NCBI RefSeq assembly: GCF_025567085.1
Contig: NZ_JAOQJN010000001.1
Coordinates: 124,001-188,000, forward strand
Length of the DNA: 64,000 nt
Source of the DNA: Bovifimicola ammoniilytica
GTDB lineage: Bacteria; Bacillota; Clostridia; Lachnospirales; Lachnospiraceae
Direction: 5' to 3'
In this document: in pieces, positions 8,428 to 17,061 of the stretch
Position numbering within the stretch: position 1 is the first letter of the stretch
How the letters are laid out: every line of letters starts with the position of its first letter
The notes under the pieces: model-generated
Told to the model about the DNA's origin: nothing
The model's database searches: none
What the model saw: the letters and a program-made list of their open reading frames with translations, nothing else
Position numbers and translations under genes: made by a program

Positions 8428-8703
8428 ATGAACAAAGCTGAATTAGTAGCAGCAATTGCTGAAAAATCTGAATTATCAAAGAAAGATGCTGAAAAAGCAT
8501 TAAAAGCTTTTACAGAAGTAGTAACTGAAGAATTAAAGAAAGGTAACAAGATTCAGTTAGTTGGCTTTGGTACATTCGAAGTAGCTAAGAGAGCAGCTAG
8601 AGAAGGAAGAAACCCACAGACAGGTGAGACAATGAAGATTGCAGCTTCAGTAGCACCTAAATTTAAAGCTGGAGCAGCTTTAAAGAACGAAATCAACAAG
8701 TAA
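8428..8703 (+). CDS. hup: HU-family DNA-binding protein
   Basis: A 91-residue histone-like protein that bends and compacts DNA as a dimer. The HU/IHF signature GFGTFEVAKRAAREGRNPQTG runs near residues 46-66, carrying the DNA-intercalating arm (RNPQTG). GAGGAGT precedes the ATG. It has its own strong promoter and a strong terminator, so it is a monocistronic gene inside the sporulation/cell division block. Confidence 0.96.
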   Translation: MNKAELVAAIAEKSELSKKDAEKALKAFTEVVTEELKKGNKIQLVGFGTFEVAKRAAREGRNPQTGETMKIAASVAPKFKAGAALKNEINK

Positions 8704-8729
8704 TTTGAATTTGTGATTTTGAGAGCTTT

Positions 8730-8764
8730 CCCCTCACTTATTAACGTAAGTGAGGGGATTTTTT
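8730..8764 (+). terminator. Rho-independent terminator of hup
   Basis: An 11 bp perfect stem (CCCCTCACTTA with its complement, 8730-8740 and 8747-8757) followed by ATTTTTT. This is a textbook intrinsic terminator. Confidence 0.9.
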
Positions 8765-8794
8765 ACTTACCAGGAAATTTCGTTGAAATTGTCC
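8759..8794 (+). repeat. 36-bp repeat shared with 39334-39369
   Basis: The 36 bases starting in the T-tract of the hup terminator are identical to those at 39334-39369, which also begin in the T-tract of a terminator. Inside is an imperfect hairpin (GGA/AATTTC paired with GAAATT/TCC). The copy here lacks the closing arm GGTAAGT present at 39 kb, so it is a half-copy. Confidence 0.8.
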
Positions 8795-8823
8795 CGGCGT
8801 ATAGTATTTTGAAAGGAGTAATT

Positions 8824-9063
8824 ATGAGATTAGATAAATATTTGAAAGTATCGAGAATTATTAAGAGAAGAACAGTAGCGAATGAAGCCTGCGATGCAGG
8901 AAGGGTTCTGGTTAATGACAAGCCTGCCAAAGCATCTGTAAATGTTAAGGTAGGAGACATTATTGAAATATTATTTGGTACTAAATCGCTTAAGGTTGAA
9001 GTTTTAGATATTTCTGAAACAGTTAAGAAAGATGAAGCCAAAGAAATGTATAGAGAGTTGTAA
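8824..9063 (+). CDS. rqcP: S4-domain RNA-binding protein RqcP/YabO
   Basis: A 79-residue protein made almost entirely of one S4 RNA-binding domain (MRLDKYLKVSRIIKRR onward). By family, RqcP/YabO (Hsp15-like) acts with RqcH and tRNA in ribosome quality control at stalled 50S subunits. The frame is open back to 8713, but GAAAGGAG just ahead of the ATG at 8824 and the family N-terminus fix the start. It is the first gene of the rqcP-yabP-yabQ-divIC string. Confidence 0.9.
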   Translation: MRLDKYLKVSRIIKRRTVANEACDAGRVLVNDKPAKASVNVKVGDIIEILFGTKSLKVEVLDISETVKKDEAKEMYREL

Positions 9064-9120
9064 TAATTCCTATTAGTGCAAAATATACTAGCAACATAGA
9101 GGTCGAAAGGGTGATATGTT

Positions 9121-9435
9121 GTGGGGTATTCAGAAAGCAGAAATGAATTTGCAAGGACGGGCACAAGAGGTCAGAAAGATATAGTAAGCCATAAAATTAT
9201 TATAACAGGTCGGACACAGGGAATAATATCAGGCGTATTAGATGTTATTGAATTCGATAATAATATGGTTAATTTAGATACATCTATGGGCAGGCTTATT
9301 ATTAAGGGCAGGGAAATGAAGGTAAAGGGGATTAATCTGGAGAAGTCAGAGGCAGAAATAGAGGGCAATATCGATAGCATTGTTTATACTCAGAAGCAGT
9401 CTGACGAATCACTTATCAAACGATTGTTTAAATAG
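9121..9435 (+). CDS. yabP: Sporulation protein YabP
   Basis: A 104-residue YabP-family protein. The domain spans residues 22-92, with HKIIITGR, DVIEFDNN and the glycine-rich turn MGRLIIKG. In B. subtilis it is made in the mother cell during sporulation. It starts with GTG at 9121, preceded by an AAAGGGTG region. It lies 57 bp after rqcP and 8 bp before yabQ. I found no convincing sigma-E promoter in that gap. Confidence 0.9.
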   Translation: MGYSESRNEFARTGTRGQKDIVSHKIIITGRTQGIISGVLDVIEFDNNMVNLDTSMGRLIIKGREMKVKGINLEKSEAEIEGNIDSIVYTQKQSDESLIKRLFK

Positions 9436-9443
9436 GTGGAAGC

Positions 9444-9944
9444 ATGAGTGGTGAGATAATTAATGAAGTCGATATTTTCTTCAGGGCCATAATATTAGGA
9501 GCGTTATTCGCCTTAATATATGATTTTATCAGGATAATACGAAGAATTGTTTTCAAGTCATTTATAATAATGGGCTTAGAGGACATTCTCTACTGGTTAA
9601 TAATGTCTGTTATGACATGCGTATTCTTGTACAAGGTTAATGGTGGAGTCATAAGGTTATATATAATTACAGGGATAGCTGCCGGAATGATATTATATGA
9701 ATTAAGCATTGGCCGGTTTGCTGTGAAATATTTAACAATTGTTCTTAGATTTATATTAAGAAAAATATGTGAAATTTTAAAAAAAATACAGAAAATACTA
9801 GATTTGGGATTGAAAAAAGTTTTTAAACCTATTAAAATATTATGTAATAAGTTCAATGTGAAGATATTAAGAGGCAGTAAAAGAGGTGCCGGAATTGAAG
9901 AAGAATTTAAAAGGAAAATCAAAAAAAAGAAAAAATGTACTTAA
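9444..9944 (+). CDS. yabQ: Spore cortex biosynthesis protein YabQ
   Basis: A 166-residue membrane protein with about three to four hydrophobic helices in residues 12-105 and a lysine-rich C-terminus (ending KRKIKKKKK). The YabQ family is needed for spore cortex synthesis. AGGTGGA precedes the ATG. Its last ~50 bp overlap the start of the divIC-like gene in another frame, showing tight translational coupling. Confidence 0.88.
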   Translation: MSGEIINEVDIFFRAIILGALFALIYDFIRIIRRIVFKSFIIMGLEDILYWLIMSVMTCVFLYKVNGGVIRLYIITGIAAGMILYELSIGRFAVKYLTIVLRFILRKICEILKKIQKILDLGLKKVFKPIKILCNKFNVKILRGSKRGAGIEEEFKRKIKKKKKCT

Positions 9945-10203
9945 TTCAATAGCTGTCATAGTTATTATGATAATATTTGTAGGGATAATATCATACCAGA
10001 CGAATAGTCTGAAAGCTAAGAGAGATGAATTGAATGCGAAAGAACAGAAGCTTCAGCAGAGCTATGAAGAAGAGAGTGAGAGAACTTCAGAACTTGAGAA
10101 ACAGAGAGTGTATGTGCAGACTAAAGAGTACATAGAAGAAGCTGCGAGAAAGCTTGGTTTTGTATATCCTGATGAGATAATATTAAAGCCTAAGAAAGAT
10201 TAG
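9895..10203 (+). CDS. divIC: Septum formation initiator, DivIC/FtsB family
   Basis: A small bitopic division protein of about 102 residues: a basic N-terminus (KKNLKGKSKKRK), one transmembrane helix (about residues 17-36), and a coiled coil (about 38-75) before a conserved C-terminal YIEEAARKLGFVYPDE segment. The frame opens at GTG 9886, but AGAGGTG (9882-9888) positions well for the TTG at 9895; the two starts differ by three residues. The order yabQ-divIC-spoIIE matches Bacillus. Its TAG stop lies in the junction with repeat copy 2. Confidence 0.88.
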   Translation: MKKNLKGKSKKRKNVLNSIAVIVIMIIFVGIISYQTNSLKAKRDELNAKEQKLQQSYEEESERTSELEKQRVYVQTKEYIEEAARKLGFVYPDEIILKPKKD

Positions 10204-10334
10204 TGTGAAAATCAAATTGATAGGTTGATTTTTCGCACAGCTATTTGCTTTTAACTGAAAGCAAATAGCTTTTATGGCAGGTCAGAAATCGCTTGTGCGA
10301 ATTTCTGACCGCCTCTTTGCGGTAAGCCGCGAAG
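10201..10334 (+). repeat. Multi-hairpin element, copy 2
   Basis: The cleanest folded copy. Hairpin 1 is 10206-10239; hairpin 2 pairs CTATTTGCTTT with its complement (11-12 bp, 10240-10268); hairpin 3 pairs GGTCAGAAAT with ATTTCTGACC; hairpin 4 is GCGG/CCGC. The 9-mer AAGATTAGT occurs at both edges (10196-10204 and 10340-10348), consistent with a target duplication. It begins inside the divIC stop codon and lies about 190 bp before spoIIE. Confidence 0.88.
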
Positions 10335-10412
10335 AAGTTAAGATTAGTCTACAGTTTCTTAAAATAGTCTAGGTACATAAAATCGCCTCAAAAATGTTTT
10401 TGAAAGGGAAAA

Positions 10413-10478
10413 TGTCTAAAACTTTATTAGAAATGCTACATTGCTTTGACAAAAAAAACACAAAGACCTATATATAAT
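10413..10478 (+). promoter_or_regulatory. Probable Spo0A-dependent spoIIE promoter with 21-bp spacer
   Basis: TTGACA (10446-10451) and TATAAT (10473-10478) are both perfect, but separated by 21 bp, too long for ordinary sigma-A use. In B. subtilis spoIIE has the same long spacing and needs phosphorylated Spo0A. TGTCTAA (10413-10419) is one mismatch from the 0A box TGNCGAA, and the -35 region reads TGACAAA, also one mismatch away. Confidence 0.7.
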
Positions 10479-10522
10479 GACCTCCATAAAAGGCAGATGC
10501 CTAAAAAATGGAGGTTTATTTT

Positions 10523-12619
10523 ATGAATAACAAAACAAACAGAATTAAATTAATTGCATTGAATCTGATAGGAATTGTACTTGCGGGCAGTAATATGTAT
10601 GGACTGAATCCTGTAGGAATGGGATATTCATCAGCATTATACGCAAGCGGTTCACCAGGGATAACTACTATAATAGTAATGTTACTTGGAATGGCAAATA
10701 ATTTTCAGACGATAGATATAGTAAAATACATATCTGCGATAAGTGTAATCATCATTATATCCAAACTGACTGCCGTTAATAAATTGCGTGTAAATGAATA
10801 TGCAAGCGCAATAATATGCTTTATTTCAGTATTTACACTTGAAGTTACCGATTTATTAATTAATGAGAAATACACGACATTTGCAATGAATATGGAGACA
10901 GTTATGACATTAGCGATGCCTGTGATTATGTCAGTATTTTCAGCGGCATTAAATATCACATTCAGGAAAGCTATTCAGGCACTCATAAGTGGAAAAGCGG
11001 TCTATGATAATGAAGAAATGTTTAGTATGGCACTTATTACCGGGTTGGTTATCTATAATATAGGTGAGCGAATGACGATTCCGGCATCGGGAATAGAGAT
11101 AATATTGTTCTTTTCAATTTTGTATGGCGCATATAAATATGGTGCGGGAATGGGTGCCATAATTGGTTCGGCATGTGGAATATCCTTGTGTTTATGGTAT
11201 GATGATGCGAAATACTTAGGAATAATGTGTATGCTTGGAATTGCGATAGGAATATTCAGGGAATTAGGACGAGTTATCAGTGTGTTATCAATGATTTGTG
11301 CGTGCCTGACAGTCGGCTATGCGGCATATCCGTTATTCATCAGTGACAATATTGTCAAGGGGCTGCTTGGTGCGGGTATAATATTTATGATGCTTCCTAA
11401 AAATATTATCTACAGATTCGAAGAGAATATTAATAATAATGAAGAAAATGATATGCAGAAGATACTTGAGGAAAAGTTGACAAATGCGGCAAAGGCGATA
11501 GAAAAACTGTCTAAGAGCATATTAAAAAATGATATGGAGACAGGTAATATTGACAGTATTGAGACGAATACAGACATTAACCAGATATGGAAGAATAAAT
11601 TTGATGAGAGCAGAAATATTATGTCAGGGCAGCTTAACCAGATTTCTAAAATCATAGAAGAATATTCGCATGAAATGTATGATTTTGTGAAGATTACCGG
11701 GGAAGAGGAGGAATATATAAGACATAAATTAAAGGGCAGAAAAGTATATATGGATAAAATAATGGGTATAGAGAACCGCAGACATAAAAAAGAATATTTA
11801 ATAACAGCAAAATGCGAGAAAGGTGTGACGATTGGAACAAGGGAGATAGCAGAGGCGGTAAGTGAGGCATTTGGAAAGGCATATATGCCATCTAGAAATT
11901 GCAGAAAGGTAATCAGTAATGAATTCACGACAACGACATATGTGGAGGAGGCAAATTTCTATGTACTACATGGTGCAGCGAGAAAGGCAAGAGGTGAAGG
12001 TGGAATATCGGGAGATAATTATTCGCTTAAAGAATTAGAGAATGGACAGGTTCTTATGGGAATTTCAGATGGTATGGGTTATGGAACAAGTGCATGCCTT
12101 GAAAGTGAAACAGTAATTGAATTGTTAGAACAGCTTTTAGACAGTGGTTTTGATGGTGATACAGCACTTAAAATGATTAATTCAGTTATGATAATGAACT
12201 CAGAGGAGGAACACCCTGCAACACTAGATTATGGTGTAATTGATTTACATTCAGGCATGTGCGATTTAGTGAAAATCGGAGCAGCTACGACATTTGTTAA
12301 GAGGGGCAACTGGGTTGAAACGATTAAATCTACATCAATGCCGCTTGGTATGTTTGCCGAAGTCGATTATGACAGCACAAGTAAGAAATTATATGATGGA
12401 GATTTGGTGATTATGGTGTCTGACGGTGTAATCGATGCACTTAATACAGAAGACAATGATGGTAAATTGGTTGAAATCATAAGGGATATCGATGGTGGTT
12501 CGCCCAAAGAGATTGCAGATTGCATCTTAGAAAAGGCAGTTTCAGATAAATCAAGACTGACTGACGATATGACTGTATTAGTAACCGGGATATGGGAAAA
12601 TAATAAAAAGATAGCATAA
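10523..12619 (+). CDS. spoIIE: Stage II sporulation protein E, PP2C phosphatase
   Basis: A 698-residue membrane phosphatase that dephosphorylates SpoIIAA to activate sigma-F in the forespore, and helps form the polar septum. The first ~300 residues carry about ten transmembrane helices, a linker follows, and the PP2C domain (about 490-690) shows the metal-binding aspartates in ISDGMGYG, VSDGVID and DDMTVLV. The ATG at 10523 has GGAGG spaced 8 bases; an in-frame ATG at 10508 lacks this. It is shorter than the 827-residue Bacillus protein. The long-spacer promoter upstream agrees with Spo0A control. Confidence 0.94.
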   Translation: MNNKTNRIKLIALNLIGIVLAGSNMYGLNPVGMGYSSALYASGSPGITTIIVMLLGMANNFQTIDIVKYISAISVIIIISKLTAVNKLRVNEYASAIICFISVFTLEVTDLLINEKYTTFAMNMETVMTLAMPVIMSVFSAALNITFRKAIQALISGKAVYDNEEMFSMALITGLVIYNIGERMTIPASGIEIILFFSILYGAYKYGAGMGAIIGSACGISLCLWYDDAKYLGIMCMLGIAIGIFRELGRVISVLSMICACLTVGYAAYPLFISDNIVKGLLGAGIIFMMLPKNIIYRFEENINNNEENDMQKILEEKLTNAAKAIEKLSKSILKNDMETGNIDSIETNTDINQIWKNKFDESRNIMSGQLNQISKIIEEYSHEMYDFVKITGEEEEYIRHKLKGRKVYMDKIMGIENRRHKKEYLITAKCEKGVTIGTREIAEAVSEAFGKAYMPSRNCRKVISNEFTTTTYVEEANFYVLHGAARKARGEGGISGDNYSLKELENGQVLMGISDGMGYGTSACLESETVIELLEQLLDSGFDGDTALKMINSVMIMNSEEEHPATLDYGVIDLHSGMCDLVKIGAATTFVKRGNWVETIKSTSMPLGMFAEVDYDSTSKKLYDGDLVIMVSDGVIDALNTEDNDGKLVEIIRDIDGGSPKEIADCILEKAVSDKSRLTDDMTVLVTGIWENNKKIA

Positions 12620-12803
12620 TAAATACTTGCTAATAAATTTAGAATAAAGTAACATATATTATAAATACTGGTAATTTATAAAGTCAGAGTTATAAAATAT
12701 TGAAAAGAACAGAAATAATAAAAAACCGGTGTATATAGGAGCCGGATTAATATAAACGAATATATAGAGAAATAATAAAAAGCAAAATTGATAAAGGTAG
12801 ATT

Positions 12804-14297
12804 ATGAACGAATTAATTAAAGTCAGAAAATATATGGAACAATTTAATATGGCAGAAAAGGGAGAAAGCGTCATTGTGGGTGTATCAGGTGGCGCTGATT
12901 CCGTATGCCTGTATAAAATACTTCTGGAACTTAAGAATTATTTTGATATAGATATTATTGCAGTTCATATACATCATGGAATACGTGGAGAAGAAGCAGA
13001 CAGGGATATGAATTTTGTGGAAAATATGTGTAAGAATGATGGTGTTAAGTTTAGATGCTATAAATATGATGTCCCTGGATATGCTAAGACTAACGGATTA
13101 TCAGAGGAAGAAGCGGGCAGAACGTTAAGATATAAGGCATTTGATGAAGTGGCGAAAGAACTTATAAGTAATGGAAGAAGTGTAAAGATTGCGGTGGCAC
13201 ATAACAGGAATGACAGTGCCGAGACATTTATCCATAATCTGTGCCGGGGAAGCGGACTTAAAGGATTAGCGGGAATTCCATATAAGAATGGCAGTATAAT
13301 AAGACCGGTATTGTGTCTTACACGCGAAGAGATAGAGATGTACCTATCAGAACATAATATAACACATATAGATGATTCAACTAACTTTACAGAGGATTAT
13401 ACAAGGAATAAGATAAGACACAGAGTGTTGCCATATCTTAGTGAGAACATTAATGATAACAGTATAAGCCACATTTGTCAGGCGGCAGATGAGTTAAGGG
13501 AGATAGAAGATTATCTTTCGGAAGTTACGAATTATATGTATGAAAATATTGTCTCAGAGCATAATAATTGTATTTACATTAACAGAAAGGCTCTTGCATG
13601 TGAAAAAGAAATAATACAGAAGCGTATTGTGAGAGCATGCATTGAAAAGGCAGCAGAAAAGCTTAAGGATATTACAAGGAAGCATATAGAAGATGTGATA
13701 GATTTATGTGGCAGGCAGACGGGACGATATATAATGCTGCCATATGGAATTATAGCCAGAGTCCAATATGATAATATAATTATTGAGAGAGAAAATGTAA
13801 GTAAAGCTGGAGATGAAAAAAATATAGAAAAAGATATCAGGAAAGATATCAGGAAAGATATCGGGAAAGACGGTGTATATACACTGGGAGAAGAAGAGTT
13901 TGATGTAAGGATAATCGATGTCGAAAAAGAGGGAATAAATATAAAATTTTTAATAAATCAACTAAAAAATTACCAAAACTTGTATACTAAATGCTTTGAT
14001 TATGATAAAATACAATTTACTGTGCAATTAAGATATCGTGAATCAGAGGATTATGTAGTTATAAATGCAAAGGGACAGAGAAAGAAACTGAAGAGTTTTT
14101 TTGTGGACAATAAGATTCCGGCAGAAAAAAGAGGTTTGATTCCGGTATTTGCAGATGGTTCACATATTATATGGATTGTAGGTCATAGAATTAGTGAAGA
14201 ATATAAGGTGACAGAAGATACGAAACATTTATTAATAATTTCTAGACTAGAAAGGAAAGAAAATCAAAATGCAGGACAAAATCAGAGTGTTGATTAA
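12804..14297 (+). CDS. tilS: tRNA(Ile)-lysidine synthetase
   Basis: Attaches lysine to C34 of the CAU-anticodon tRNA-Ile using ATP, so that it reads AUA instead of AUG. The PP-loop SGGADS is at residues 28-33, with HHGIRGEEAD shortly after; the catalytic N-terminal domain runs to about 210, and substrate-binding and C-terminal domains follow to residue 497. A tandem repeat enlarges the linker around residues 344-356. The gene overlaps hpt by 29 bp, as in Bacillus where tilS, hprT and ftsH are adjacent. Confidence 0.94.
   Translation: MNELIKVRKYMEQFNMAEKGESVIVGVSGGADSVCLYKILLELKNYFDIDIIAVHIHHGIRGEEADRDMNFVENMCKNDGVKFRCYKYDVPGYAKTNGLSEEEAGRTLRYKAFDEVAKELISNGRSVKIAVAHNRNDSAETFIHNLCRGSGLKGLAGIPYKNGSIIRPVLCLTREEIEMYLSEHNITHIDDSTNFTEDYTRNKIRHRVLPYLSENINDNSISHICQAADELREIEDYLSEVTNYMYENIVSEHNNCIYINRKALACEKEIIQKRIVRACIEKAAEKLKDITRKHIEDVIDLCGRQTGRYIMLPYGIIARVQYDNIIIERENVSKAGDEKNIEKDIRKDIRKDIGKDGVYTLGEEEFDVRIIDVEKEGINIKFLINQLKNYQNLYTKCFDYDKIQFTVQLRYRESEDYVVINAKGQRKKLKSFFVDNKIPAEKRGLIPVFADGSHIIWIVGHRISEEYKVTEDTKHLLIISRLERKENQNAGQNQSVD
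13833..13868 (+). repeat. In-frame 3 x 12-bp tandem repeat inside tilS
   Basis: Three copies of GATATCAGGAAA (the third has one change) run head to tail and encode DIRK-DIRK-DIGK. The period is a multiple of three, so the reading frame survives copy-number change. It lies in a charged, presumably flexible linker of TilS. Confidence 0.85.
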
Positions 14298-14793
14298 AGA
14301 AGAAGATGTGTGTGCTAAGATTAAAGAGATTGGTGATCTAATCAGCAAGAAGTATGCAGGAAAAACAGTACATCTCATCTGTGTATTAAAAGGTGGTGTG
14401 TTCTTTATGTGCGAACTTGCTAAGAGAATCACAACAGATGTATCTATGGACTTTATGGCAGTTTCAAGCTATGGTTCAGGTACAGAGAGCAGTGGAAAAG
14501 TAAAAATTGTAAAAGACCTTGATGAATCAATTGAAGGTAAGAATGTTCTGATTGTAGAAGATATTATCGATTCAGGACGTACATTAAAGGCATTAACGGA
14601 TATGTTATGGCAGAGAAATCCTAACAGTATTGAGATATGCACATTACTTGATAAACCTGACAGGAGAGTTGTTGATGTAAACGTGCAATATACATGTTTT
14701 AATATACCTGACGAATTTGTGGTAGGTTTCGGTTTGGATTATGACCAGAAATACAGGAATCTTCCATATATTGGTGTGGTAGATACAGAATAG
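14269..14793 (+). CDS. hpt: Hypoxanthine phosphoribosyltransferase
   Basis: Purine salvage enzyme making IMP (and probably GMP) from hypoxanthine or guanine with PRPP. In 174 residues it shows the PRPP-binding motif VEDIIDSGRT near residues 96-105, the LKGGVFF phosphate loop near 40-46 and the C-terminal DEFVVGFGLDYDQKYRNLP segment. AGGAAAG precedes the ATG, which lies inside the end of tilS, implying translational coupling. ftsH follows after 39 bp. Confidence 0.95.
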   Translation: MQDKIRVLIKEEDVCAKIKEIGDLISKKYAGKTVHLICVLKGGVFFMCELAKRITTDVSMDFMAVSSYGSGTESSGKVKIVKDLDESIEGKNVLIVEDIIDSGRTLKALTDMLWQRNPNSIEICTLLDKPDRRVVDVNVQYTCFNIPDEFVVGFGLDYDQKYRNLPYIGVVDTE

Positions 14794-14832
14794 ATTGTAA
14801 AATGCTCAAAAAGTGAGAGGAGGATTCAAAAA

Positions 14833-16689
14833 GTGAAGAAACAAATGAAAGGCTTTGGTATTTATATAATTGTACTCTTATTAGTTATGTCTGCTTTTTA
14901 TTACATTGCAATATATAATAAGGATACAGATCATTATAAATATAGCGACTTCTTAGAAGATATTAAAAATGATGAAGTTAAGAGTGTAACATTATATCAG
15001 AATAAAGAGGTGCCGACAGGTAAGATAGTTGTCCGTTTAAAAGATGGCGATAAACATAAACTTAATGTTGCAAGTGCTGCTGAAGAAGAAAAGAGACTCA
15101 TAGATAAAAATATAGAATTTACTACGAAGGATGTTGAGAAAGAGAATGTGTTATGGCAGATTCTTCCATACGTCGTAATGATAGTAATTGCTATTATATT
15201 TATATCAATACTTACCGCACAGACAGGCGGCGGTGGCGGAGCTAACCGAATGATGAGCTTTGGAAAGAGCCGTGCTAAAATGGTTAATGACCCTAAGAAG
15301 AGAGTTAAGTTTGACCAGGTAGCTGGCTTACAGGAAGAAAAAGAAGAGTTAGAGGAAATTGTGGATTTCTTAAAATATCCTAAGAAATATCTTGAGGTAG
15401 GCGCAAGAATTCCTAAAGGTGTAATTCTTACAGGACCTCCGGGAACAGGTAAGACATTACTTGCTAAAGCTGTAGCAGGTGAAGCAGGAGTACCATTCTT
15501 CAGTATTTCAGGTTCAGATTTTGTAGAAATGTTCGTTGGTGTCGGTGCATCAAGAGTAAGAGATTTATTTGAAGAGGCTAAGAAGAATTCGCCATGTATC
15601 ATATTTATCGATGAGATAGATGCTGTTGCAAGAAGAAGAGGAACAGGTATGGGTGGCGGACATGATGAAAGAGAACAGACACTCAACCAGTTATTAGTAG
15701 AGATGGACGGCTTTGGTGTAAATGAGGGAATAATAGTAATGGCTGCTACTAACAGAGTAGACATACTTGATCCTGCAATATTACGTCCGGGACGTTTCGA
15801 TAGAAAAGTAGTGGTAGGCAGACCGGATGTTAAAGGAAGAAGAGAAATTCTTGATGTTCATATCAGAGATAAACAGGTTGGTGATGATGTTGACCTTGAT
15901 AATGTAGCACAGACTACAGCAGGTTTTACAGGTGCAGACCTTGAGAATCTCTTAAATGAAGCGGCAATCTATGCAGCAAGACAGAATAGAAAATATATTA
16001 CTCAGGAAGATATTAACCGTTCATTTATTAAAGTTGGTATCGGTACAGAGAAGAAGAGTAAAATTATATCAGAGAAAGAGAAGAGAATTACAGCATTTCA
16101 CGAATCAGGTCATGCGATTTTATTCCATGTTCTTCCTGATGTCGGACCTGTACACACAGTTTCAGTTATTCCTACAGGAACAGGAGCAGCAGGATATACA
16201 ATGCCATTACCTGAGAAAGACGAGATGTTTAATACTAAGGGCAAGATGCTTCAGGACATAATGGTATCATTAGGCGGAAGAATTGCAGAAGAAATGGTAT
16301 TAGACGATATTACGACAGGTGCATCGCAGGATATTAAGCAGGCAACAGCAATAGCTAAGGCTATGGTTACTAAATATGGTATGTCTGACAAATTAGGTCT
16401 TATCTGTTATGGAGATGATGAAGACGAAGTATTTATTGGAAGAGATTTAGCACATACAAGAGGTTATGCGGATGGAACTGCAAGTGCCATTGACAATGAA
16501 GTTAAGAGAATTGTTGATGAATGTTATGCTAAAGCTAAACATATAATCGAAGAACACAAAGATGTATTATATAAGAGTGCTGAACTTCTTATGAAGAAAG
16601 AGAAGATTGGACAGAAGGAATTCGAAGCTTTATTTGACGATAAAGAAGTTAAAGAATCAGAAACATCGGATACAGAAGTGACAGAATAA
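14833..16689 (+). CDS. ftsH: ATP-dependent zinc metalloprotease FtsH
   Basis: A 618-residue membrane AAA+ protease that degrades misfolded membrane proteins and some regulators. TM1 is about residues 8-27 and TM2 about 112-130, enclosing an extracytoplasmic domain; the AAA module has Walker A GPPGTGKT at 201-208, Walker B IIFIDEIDA and the SRH arginines (LRPGRFDR); the zinc site HESGH is near 422-427. It starts with GTG, preceded by AGGAGG at good spacing. It closes the conserved sporulation/division block. Confidence 0.96.
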   Translation: MKKQMKGFGIYIIVLLLVMSAFYYIAIYNKDTDHYKYSDFLEDIKNDEVKSVTLYQNKEVPTGKIVVRLKDGDKHKLNVASAAEEEKRLIDKNIEFTTKDVEKENVLWQILPYVVMIVIAIIFISILTAQTGGGGGANRMMSFGKSRAKMVNDPKKRVKFDQVAGLQEEKEELEEIVDFLKYPKKYLEVGARIPKGVILTGPPGTGKTLLAKAVAGEAGVPFFSISGSDFVEMFVGVGASRVRDLFEEAKKNSPCIIFIDEIDAVARRRGTGMGGGHDEREQTLNQLLVEMDGFGVNEGIIVMAATNRVDILDPAILRPGRFDRKVVVGRPDVKGRREILDVHIRDKQVGDDVDLDNVAQTTAGFTGADLENLLNEAAIYAARQNRKYITQEDINRSFIKVGIGTEKKSKIISEKEKRITAFHESGHAILFHVLPDVGPVHTVSVIPTGTGAAGYTMPLPEKDEMFNTKGKMLQDIMVSLGGRIAEEMVLDDITTGASQDIKQATAIAKAMVTKYGMSDKLGLICYGDDEDEVFIGRDLAHTRGYADGTASAIDNEVKRIVDECYAKAKHIIEEHKDVLYKSAELLMKKEKIGQKEFEALFDDKEVKESETSDTEVTE

Positions 16690-16834
16690 TTTATATATAA
16701 ATGAAATGTTGAAAATGTATAAAAACAAATGATGAAAAATAAGATATTTTGTTGAAATGGAAAATAATGTGTCAATTTGCACAAAAAGTAAAATGATTTT
16801 TTGTAAAGTTTATGCACACTTTTGCATAGACGGA

Positions 16835-16945
16835 TGTTATAATCTACATCGTAAAAACCCCCCAATACATTATATAGTTTTTGCTACACCCCATAAGAAA
16901 CGAAATACCTTCTCCAAAAAGGACAGCATGTGAGCTGTCCTTTTT
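16835..16945 (+). ncRNA. Candidate C-rich small RNA between ftsH and the GH13 gene
   Basis: An extended -10 (TG at 16835-16836, TATAAT at 16838-16843) would start a transcript near 16850, and a strong terminator (12-base arms at 16916-16927 and 16934-16945, ending in TTTTT) would end it, giving about 96 nt. No ORF or ribosome binding site lies within it. It contains six Cs at 16858-16863, CCCC at 16889-16892 and CCTTCTCC at 16908-16915; such C-rich stretches pair with Shine-Dalgarno regions in known Gram-positive sRNAs. The -35 is poor. Alternatively the terminator simply serves ftsH. Confidence 0.45.
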
Positions 16946-16994
16946 ACATATAGAAGTGTAGAAGTGTAAAATATTAAAAAATTATAAAACATTA

Positions 16995-17023
16995 TTGCAT
17001 TTGAATGTGAATTATAATAAAAT
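16995..17023 (+). promoter_or_regulatory. Candidate promoter of the GH13 gene
   Basis: TTGCAT (16995-17000), 17 bp, then TAAAAT (17018-17023). An overlapping TATAAT at 17013 has no suitably placed -35. The leader would be about 32 nt. Confidence 0.45.
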
Positions 17024-17061
17024 TGTGAAAGTTACATATCATATAATAAGAGGAAAAAACA

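Noticed and set aside
9064..9120. Sigma-E promoter before yabP
   Set aside because: A CATAG sequence is present, but no -35 lies at the proper distance.
14997..15764. A 255-codon frame antisense to ftsH
   Set aside because: It mirrors the conserved ATPase coding sequence, has no ribosome binding site and no recognisable domains.
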